Shown in pieces: positions 15,186 through 19,461 of a DNA stretch of 19,461 nucleotides. Numbering within the stretch: position 1 is the stretch's first letter; each line of letters begins with the position of its first letter. A model generated the notes under the pieces. That model ran no database searches and was not told the origin of the DNA. It was given only the letters and a program-made list of their open reading frames with translations. The stretch is from Tannerellaceae bacterium. GTDB lineage: Bacteria > Bacteroidota > Bacteroidia > Bacteroidales > Tannerellaceae. The stretch is taken from contig JAIRYL010000203.1 in NCBI GenBank assembly GCA_031267775.1, forward strand, positions 1 to 19,461, written 5' to 3'. A program made the position numbers and the translations under genes.

Positions 15186-15857
15186 ATGGAAAACAGGATG
15201 AAAGATATACAAACCAAGCTCCGACAGGCTATGAACGGGGTAGCTTCTGCCGGCATGCAGGCCTGCGGCATGGATTATAAACTGAACTTTGGCGTTTCTC
15301 TGCCCGAAATAAAAAAGATTGCTTCGCTGTACGCGCAGGATTCGGCGCTGGCGCAAAGGCTTTGGGAAGAAGACGTCCGCGAGCTGAAGATTATGGCTAC
15401 TTTACTGCAACCTTCCCAGGCGTTTGCCCGCGAACAGGCCGAACGGTGGTTGGCCGGCGTCCGGCACATGGAGATAGCCGGGCAATATTGCATAAACCTG
15501 TTACAGTATCTTTCCTTTGCCGATACATTGGCTGCCGACTGGATTCTGAGGGAAGAAGGTTTTGCGCAGGTTACGGGGTTTCTTTTATACGCCCGTTTGT
15601 TTGCCGGCGCCTGCCGGCTATCATCCCGCCAGAGCCGGGTTTTTTTAAACGCAGCCCGCCAGGCGATGGATAAAGGCATATCCTGCTCGCAGCGTTCGGC
15701 CGTTTCAGCCTTGAAACGATACGGCAGGCAAAGCCGGCGCCAGGCAAACCGGGTACTCCATTGCATAGCCGGTTATGCCGCGTGCCCTTCGCCCGAAAAA
15801 CAGGAATTTTATAACGATATTAAATGGGAGTTTGATTATTATTTCGGGCATGAGTAG
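15186..15857 (+). CDS. DNA alkylation repair protein, AlkD-like HEAT-repeat family
   Basis: The 223-residue all-helical protein resembles the AlkD/COG4912 family, DNA glycosylases that remove alkylated purines such as 3- and 7-methyl adducts. Family-like blocks are NFGVSLPEIKKIAS, LWEEDVRELKIMATLLQP, and ADWILREEGFAQVTGFLLYA. The frame is open from an ATG at 15126, but the 20 extra residues overlap the likely promoter region and are not conserved-looking, so ATG 15186 (or 15198) is preferred. It sits alone between two direct copies of the palindromic element, with no operon partner. Catalytic activity is not certain because several family members lack glycosylase activity. Confidence 0.82.
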   Translation: MENRMKDIQTKLRQAMNGVASAGMQACGMDYKLNFGVSLPEIKKIASLYAQDSALAQRLWEEDVRELKIMATLLQPSQAFAREQAERWLAGVRHMEIAGQYCINLLQYLSFADTLAADWILREEGFAQVTGFLLYARLFAGACRLSSRQSRVFLNAARQAMDKGISCSQRSAVSALKRYGRQSRRQANRVLHCIAGYAACPSPEKQEFYNDIKWEFDYYFGHE

Positions 15858-15891
15858 ACGGGTATTGAGCGCTTGTCAATCGCCATATTCC

Positions 15892-16071
15892 TGAGGAGGC
15901 GTCTGAAAATAAATCATCCCGCCTGGAATTTACGGGGAAGAATGGGTCGTCTGTCCGCCATCCTTCAGCCTGAAAATACTTACATACCCCGGTATGCGCG
16001 CATTTTCAGGCTTCGTCCGGCAAAAAACAGTTCCAATAAATTTGTATAATTTATTTCCAGACGCCTCCTTA
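15892..16071 (+). repeat. Palindromic MITE-like element, copy C (180 bp, complete)
   Basis: The left end TGAGGAGGCGTCTGAAAATA (15892 on) and the right end at 16044-16071 are inverted repeats. The right end is identical to that of copy B and the left end carries a few substitutions. The central hairpin matches copy B. The left spacer (about 15919-15956) is longer and different in sequence. TAAATTTG (16037-16044) is another outward -7-like box at the same place as in copy B, keeping the fixed bases but differing at one variable base. The right end stops one base short of the -33-like TTTG of the frr promoter. Confidence 0.87.
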
Positions 16072-16102
16072 TTTGCGCGGATAGAAAAATTAGCTACTTT
16101 TG
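16072..16102 (+). promoter_or_regulatory. frr: Promoter of frr (TTTG, 19-base spacer, TACTTTTG)
   Basis: TTTG at 16072-16075 and TACTTTTG at 16095-16102 match the -33 and -7 elements of Bacteroidetes promoters with a 19-base spacer. The -33 element directly abuts the end of repeat copy C, so the insertion replaced everything upstream of it. Confidence 0.7.
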
Positions 16103-16129
16103 TTGCTTATAAGTCAGCAAATTAAAAAT

Positions 16130-16134
16130 GGAGG
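16130..16134 (+). promoter_or_regulatory. frr: Ribosome binding site GGAGG for frr
   Basis: GGAGG lies 4 bases before ATG 16139. A strong Shine-Dalgarno is unusual in this phylum. It supports ATG 16139 over an upstream TTG at 16100, which falls inside the -7 box. Confidence 0.65.
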
Positions 16135-16138
16135 TAAG

Positions 16139-16699
16139 ATGATAGATACAAAACAGTTTGTAAAAGAAGCCGAGGTCAAAATGACGGACGCCGCCGCTTA
16201 TTTAGACGAGCAGTTGTCGCATATCAGAGCCGGGAAGGCAAATCCTAAGATTCTGGACGGCGTAAAAGTTCCTTATTACGGAAGCCTGGTTCCCCTGTCT
16301 AATGTAGCTACGGTTACGACGCCCGACGCCAAAACGATTATTATTACGCCATGGGAAAAACCCTTGATGCGGGACATTGAAAAAGCTATTATGAACTCGG
16401 ATATAGGCATTACTCCCGAAAATAATGGCGAAATTATCCGTCTGGGTATCCCGCCGCTTACCGAAGAGCGGCGGCGCGTATTGGCCAGACAGTCTAAACA
16501 GGAAGCCGAAAACGCCAAAATAAGCGTTCGCAACGCGCGACGCGACGCGATAGAGCAACTGAAAAAAAGCGTAAAGAACGGCGTGCCCGAAGATGTGGAA
16601 AAGGATGCTGAAAGCGACGTGCAGAAAATACACGACAAATTTATTAAGAGGGTGGACGACCTGTACGCTGCAAAAGAAAAAGAAATAATGACGGTATAA
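16139..16699 (+). CDS. frr: Ribosome recycling factor
   Basis: The 186-residue protein has the normal length of the family. It splits post-termination ribosomes together with EF-G in the cytoplasm. The helical domain I (EAEVKMTDAAAYLDEQLSHI, RAGKANPKILDGVKVPYYGS) and domain II (VATVTTPDAKTIIITPWEKP, IGITPENNGEIIRLGIPPLT) match the family, as does the C-terminal helix (EERRRVLARQSKQEAENAKI). An upstream frame from TTG 16100 would add 13 residues inside the promoter and is rejected. A terminator follows, then rsgA. Confidence 0.97.
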   Translation: MIDTKQFVKEAEVKMTDAAAYLDEQLSHIRAGKANPKILDGVKVPYYGSLVPLSNVATVTTPDAKTIIITPWEKPLMRDIEKAIMNSDIGITPENNGEIIRLGIPPLTEERRRVLARQSKQEAENAKISVRNARRDAIEQLKKSVKNGVPEDVEKDAESDVQKIHDKFIKRVDDLYAAKEKEIMTV

Positions 16700-16714
16700 A
16701 TTTAACGGAGAAAT

Positions 16715-16771
16715 CCGGAAACCGGCGCTCTTGCCGCAAGGCGCGTTTCGGTTTCCGGTTTTCATTTTTTT
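16715..16771 (+). terminator. Strong intrinsic terminator after frr, abutting the rsgA start
   Basis: CCGGAAACCG (16715-16724) pairs with CGGTTTCCGG (16749-16758), with inner pairing of GCGC/GCGC and CTTG/CAAG. TTTTCATTTTTTT follows. The last T is the base before the rsgA ATG at 16772, so no separate leader for rsgA remains beyond the hairpin. Confidence 0.85.
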
Positions 16772-17704
16772 ATGAGAGGTTTAGTAATTAAGAACACAGG
16801 CAGTTGGTACACCGTTCGCACGGACGGCGGACGCGACGTGGAAAGTAAAATAAAAGGGAATTTCCGTTTGCACGACATACGCGCCACCAATCCTGTAGCG
16901 GTAGGCGACAGGGTGGATATTGAAATGAACCGCGAAGGCACGGCTTTTATAACGGAAATAGAAGACAGGGCGAACTGCATTGTACGGAGGGCTTCCAACC
17001 TTTCCAGGCAGTCTCATGTTATTGCGGCTAATCTGGATCAGGCCATGCTGATAGTTACCGTCAATTATCCGGTTACTACTACTATATTTATCGATCGCTT
17101 TCTGGCCGCCGCCGAAGCGTATGCCGTGCCCGTAAAAATAATTTTTAATAAAACCGACCGTTTTCAGGGCGCAGACAGGGAAGCGCTGGAAAGGCTGACC
17201 GAACTTTATACGGGGATAGGCTATCCCTGCTTTAAACTGAGCGCGAAGAGCGGCGAGGGAATGGATGGCTTGAAAGAGGAGCTGAAAAATAAAATCACCC
17301 TGTTATCCGGACATTCGGGGGTAGGGAAGTCTACCCTTATTAATAAACTGGTATCCGACGTTCATTTAAAAACCGGCGCTATTTCCGAGTATCATAATAA
17401 AGGGGTGCACACCACTACTTTTTCGGAAATGATTCCATTGTCTGATGGCGGTTATTTAATCGATACGCCCGGAATTAAAGGCTTTGGCACAATCGAAATG
17501 AAAGACGCCGAGATTTCTCATTATTTTCCCGAAATATTTAAATATGCCGCCGGCTGCAAGTTTGGAAACTGTACGCATCGCCACGAACCGGGATGCGTGG
17601 TATTGCAGGCGCTGAGCGAACAGAATATAAGCCGGTCGCGCTATAAAAGCTACCTCAGTATCCTCAAAGATAAAGACGAAAACAAATATCGCGAAGAATA
17701 TTAA
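16772..17704 (+). CDS. rsgA: Ribosome small-subunit-dependent GTPase RsgA
   Basis: The 310-residue circularly permuted GTPase matures the 30S subunit. An N-terminal OB fold (about 1-70, starting MRGLVIKNTGSWYTVRTDGG) is followed by the GTPase motifs in the permuted order: G4 NKTD (126-129), G5 SAKSGEG (157-163), G1 GHSGVGKST (180-188), G3 DTPG (231-234). A zinc-binding C-terminus carries C262, C267, H269 and C275. The ATG follows a terminator T-run directly, and the N-terminus fits the family, so this start is firm. Transcription probably comes from read-through of the frr terminator or from an unrecognised promoter. It is convergent with the dGTPase-like gene, with only 4 bases between stops. 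Confidence 0.96.
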   Translation: MRGLVIKNTGSWYTVRTDGGRDVESKIKGNFRLHDIRATNPVAVGDRVDIEMNREGTAFITEIEDRANCIVRRASNLSRQSHVIAANLDQAMLIVTVNYPVTTTIFIDRFLAAAEAYAVPVKIIFNKTDRFQGADREALERLTELYTGIGYPCFKLSAKSGEGMDGLKEELKNKITLLSGHSGVGKSTLINKLVSDVHLKTGAISEYHNKGVHTTTFSEMIPLSDGGYLIDTPGIKGFGTIEMKDAEISHYFPEIFKYAAGCKFGNCTHRHEPGCVVLQALSEQNISRSRYKSYLSILKDKDENKYREEY

Positions 17705-17708
17705 TCCA

Positions 17709-19034
17709 TTATACGCCGGGCAGGCTCAGGCCTGTAATCTTCCGGTATAAATCCAGCGCGTAAACGTCGGTCATCCCCGAAATATAATCCAAAACGCATT
17801 GAATCTTTCCATATACGTCAGGGGCTTTGGCGTCGTACTGTTCCGGGATGCGCTGCAGCAGTAACTTGCTGTATGCGCTTTTGGGATGGATAACGGCGTC
17901 TGTCAGGCTATCGATTAAATGACTGAATATATGATAACCGGCCAGTTCAATATCCAGTACCTCCTTTGCCTTGTATATTTTAGCAAAGGCTACTTTTGAA
18001 CAGGCGTCGTAAGCTTGCCTGGCCTGTTGGCCTGTTTTTTTAATCAAAGCGCCGCTAAATGCGCCCGTCAGTATATTTTCTTCATTTTCAAGAAAAACGC
18101 GCGAACACTCGTCTACCAGCAAACCGATAATGCTTGAGCGCAGATAAGCGATCTGCTCGTTGGAATCGTCCACCATACGCATAATCTCTGTTACATGTTT
18201 CAGTCTGTCGCCTTCAAAAAAATTAAGTAAAAGCCCGATTGTTTCTTCGGTGGTCAGGATGCGGAGTTTATGGGCGTCTTCTATATCCATTATCTGGTAA
18301 CAAATATCGTCTGCCGCTTCTACTAAATAAACGAGGGGATAGCGGATGTAGCAGGCCGGTTCGGCCGTATGGCTATGGATTCCCAGCTCCGCAGCCAGTT
18401 GGCGATAGGTTTCTTCTTCGGATTGAAAAAACCCAAACTTACCGTTCTTTGCCGATAATACAGACGAATAAGGGTATTTTACGATAGACGCCAGGGTGCA
18501 GTAAGTGAGCGCAAATCCGCCTTTTCTTCGTCCGATAAACTGATGCGTGAGTAAACGCATCGCATTGGCGTTTCCTTCAAAGTGGATAAAGTCTTCCCAG
18601 CGTCCGCCTTCTTTGCGCACGTCGTTTTCCAGTATTTTCCCGTTGCCTTCGGAAAAATAACCCGATATGGCGCGTTCGCCGGAATGGCCGAAAGGAGGAT
18701 TGCCCATATCATGCGCCAGGCAAGCGGCAGATACGATGGAGCCGATTTCGGGGAAATTAACGCTTCCATCCGGATATTTTTCCATCAAACTTTTAGATAC
18801 GTTATTGCCTAACGAACGTCCCACGCAAGATACTTCGAGGCTATGCGTAAGCCGGTTGTGAACAAAAATACTGCCGGGCAGGGGGAATACCTGCGTTTTG
18901 TTCTGTAACCGCCGGAAGGGCGACGAAAAAATCAGCCGGTCGTAATCCCGCTGAAAATCGGTGCGGCGATGTTTCCGCTCGTTATATCCTTCCATTCCCA
19001 AACGTTTTCCGGAGAGTAGTTGTATCCAATTCAT
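17709..19034 (-). CDS. dgt: dGTPase-like deoxynucleoside triphosphate triphosphohydrolase (HD domain)
   Basis: The 441-residue enzyme should hydrolyse dNTPs (dGTP preferred in the type enzyme) to the nucleoside and tripolyphosphate. HD-superfamily metal ligands are visible: H64 in NRLTHSLEV and H108-D109 in CLAHDMGNPPFGHSGE. A later metal-binding Asp lies in LVEAADDICYQIMDIEDAH. RRLQNKTQVFPL is a family signature near residue 41. The start is ATG 19034. A longer frame from TTG 19058 lies inside the -7 promoter box and is rejected. No operon partner is seen. Exact substrate preference among dNTPs is not predictable here. Confidence 0.92.
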   Translation of the reverse strand: MNWIQLLSGKRLGMEGYNERKHRRTDFQRDYDRLIFSSPFRRLQNKTQVFPLPGSIFVHNRLTHSLEVSCVGRSLGNNVSKSLMEKYPDGSVNFPEIGSIVSAACLAHDMGNPPFGHSGERAISGYFSEGNGKILENDVRKEGGRWEDFIHFEGNANAMRLLTHQFIGRRKGGFALTYCTLASIVKYPYSSVLSAKNGKFGFFQSEEETYRQLAAELGIHSHTAEPACYIRYPLVYLVEAADDICYQIMDIEDAHKLRILTTEETIGLLLNFFEGDRLKHVTEIMRMVDDSNEQIAYLRSSIIGLLVDECSRVFLENEENILTGAFSGALIKKTGQQARQAYDACSKVAFAKIYKAKEVLDIELAGYHIFSHLIDSLTDAVIHPKSAYSKLLLQRIPEQYDAKAPDVYGKIQCVLDYISGMTDVYALDLYRKITGLSLPGV

Positions 19035-19055
19035 AAAGCGCCTGTCATTTATCCG

Positions 19056-19083
19056 CAAAGGTAGGAATTATTATCCTGACAAA
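19056..19083 (-). promoter_or_regulatory. Candidate promoter of dgt (TTTG ... TACCTTTG)
   Basis: On the minus strand TACCTTTG (19063 down to 19056) fits TAnnTTTG and lies 21 bases before the ATG at 19034. TTTG at 19083-19080 is a possible -33 element, although the 16-base gap is shorter than usual. Confidence 0.5.
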
Positions 19084-19124
19084 CGAACCCTTGCAGAGGC
19101 ATGCCGGGGCCGGCGCATCTTACT

Positions 19125-19158
19125 GAATGGAGAATGGAGAATGGAGAATGGAGAATGA
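19125..19158. repeat. Tandem 7-bp repeat (GAATGGA) x4 plus partial
   Basis: Four exact copies of GAATGGA from 19125 to 19152 are followed by GAATGA. Intergenic arrays of this kind expand and contract by slippage. It lies upstream of dgt and in front of the possible repeat-coding frame. Confidence 0.9.
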
Positions 19159-19205
19159 AAAATTTGCAAACAGATCAGAGGCTTCTTGCATGGGGAGAAT
19201 GATTG

Positions 19206-19461
19206 ATGCAGCGTTTTTTCCGGTTATCGACAGGCGCGCTTGAGGAACGGCGGCCTCTGCTTGAAGAACGTCGCCCCCTGCTTGAAGAATACCGCCCCCT
19301 GCTGGAAGAACGCTTTCCATCTTTGGCAGGCAGAAAACCGGGACGTCTGTTTTACGTCCCGTTTGTTCATGCGAAAATATCTTTACCTGATTTTTTGCCG
19401 GGAAAACGCGGAAAACTAAAAAATCTACTCAAAGAATATAAAAAATCCATGGATGGATGGA
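19206..19461 (+). CDS. Possible partial ORF with LLEERRP heptad repeats
   Basis: ATG 19206 opens a frame of 85 codons that reaches the window end without a stop. After about 12 residues (MQRFFRLSTGA) it encodes LEERRPL, LEERRPL, LEEYRPL, LEERFPS from a 21-bp repeat. A more ordinary stretch with basic residues follows (PGRLFYVPFVHAKISLPDFL). Changes between repeat units include third-position ones (GAG/GAA) and amino-acid-changing ones. There is no recognised domain, promoter or ribosome site. A palindrome at 19339-19361 lies inside it. It may be a real gene running off the window or repeat DNA open by chance. Confidence 0.3.
   Translation, partial: MQRFFRLSTGALEERRPLLEERRPLLEEYRPLLEERFPSLAGRKPGRLFYVPFVHAKISLPDFLPGKRGKLKNLLKEYKKSMDGW
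19239..19322. repeat. Imperfect 21-bp tandem repeat, about four units
   Basis: Units begin at 19239, 19260, 19281 and 19302, with consensus CTTGAAGAACGCCGCCCCCT followed by G. The first three differ at a few positions each, and the fourth diverges after CTGGAAGAACGC. The length is exactly seven codons. Confidence 0.85.
19339..19361. other. Palindrome CGGGACGT-N7-ACGTCCCG
   Basis: The 8-bp arms are perfect, with loop CTGTTTT, followed by TTTGTT. It could be a weak terminator on the plus strand, but the T-run is short. Confidence 0.35.

Noticed and set aside
16128..16142. Four-codon upstream ORF (MEVR) overlapping the frr start as ATGA
   Set aside because: The ATG is made by the Shine-Dalgarno context itself (ATGGAGG); too short to support as a gene without expression data.
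19120..19461. CRISPR array
   Set aside because: Units are 7 bp and 21 bp in direct head-to-tail tandem without spacers, and no cas genes are present.

Overview
The window is a stretch of a Bacteroidota chromosome, most likely from a Bacteroidales species. The evidence is a SusC/SusD pair with an ECF sigma factor and FecR anti-sigma factor, a GH97 glycosidase, a bacterial M49 dipeptidyl peptidase III lipoprotein, and several promoters with the Bacteroidetes -7 box TAnnTTTG. I cannot name the genus from sequence alone.

Layout. (1) 1-632: the edge of a palindromic repeat element (copy A), a 3' remnant of an outer-membrane beta-barrel gene, then intergenic DNA. (2) 633-3259: a DPP III lipoprotein gene followed 8 bases later by an ECF sigma factor. 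(3) 3316-5208, minus strand: an AT-rich type II restriction-modification cassette. Both proteins match EcoRV and M.EcoRV motif for motif, so the predicted target is GATATC. A 24-codon ORF overlaps the nuclease start as TAATG. (4) 5413-13562: fecR, a susC-like gene with an STN signalling domain, a susD-like gene, a terminator, and a GH97 glycosidase. This is a compact polysaccharide utilisation locus (PUL). An AraC regulator follows at 13653. (5) 14623-16071: a small membrane-anchored 2x[4Fe-4S] protein and an AlkD-like DNA alkylation repair gene. Full copies B and C of the repeat element flank the repair gene. (6) 16139-19034: frr and rsgA, convergent with a dGTPase-like gene. (7) 19059-19461: repeat-rich DNA with a 7-bp tandem repeat and a 21-bp tandem repeat lying in a frame open to the window end.

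How the genes fit together. The SusC-like transporter (with STN), FecR and the ECF sigma form the standard trans-envelope signalling chain. Substrate binding by the SusCD complex is relayed through FecR to release the sigma factor, which transcribes the locus. GH97 carries the aspartate expected of the retaining (alpha-galactosidase-type) branch, suggesting an alpha-galactoside-containing glycan. The sigma and fecR genes, normally adjacent, are separated by the EcoRV-like cassette, which appears to have been inserted there.

Most unusual points: (a) a non-coding repeat family of about 162-180 bp with 28-bp terminal inverted repeats and an internal hairpin that shows compensatory base changes between copies, placed next to or inside genes; (b) the EcoRV-type system splitting a sigma/anti-sigma pair; (c) the minisatellite region at the right edge encoding a possible LLEERRP heptad repeat.
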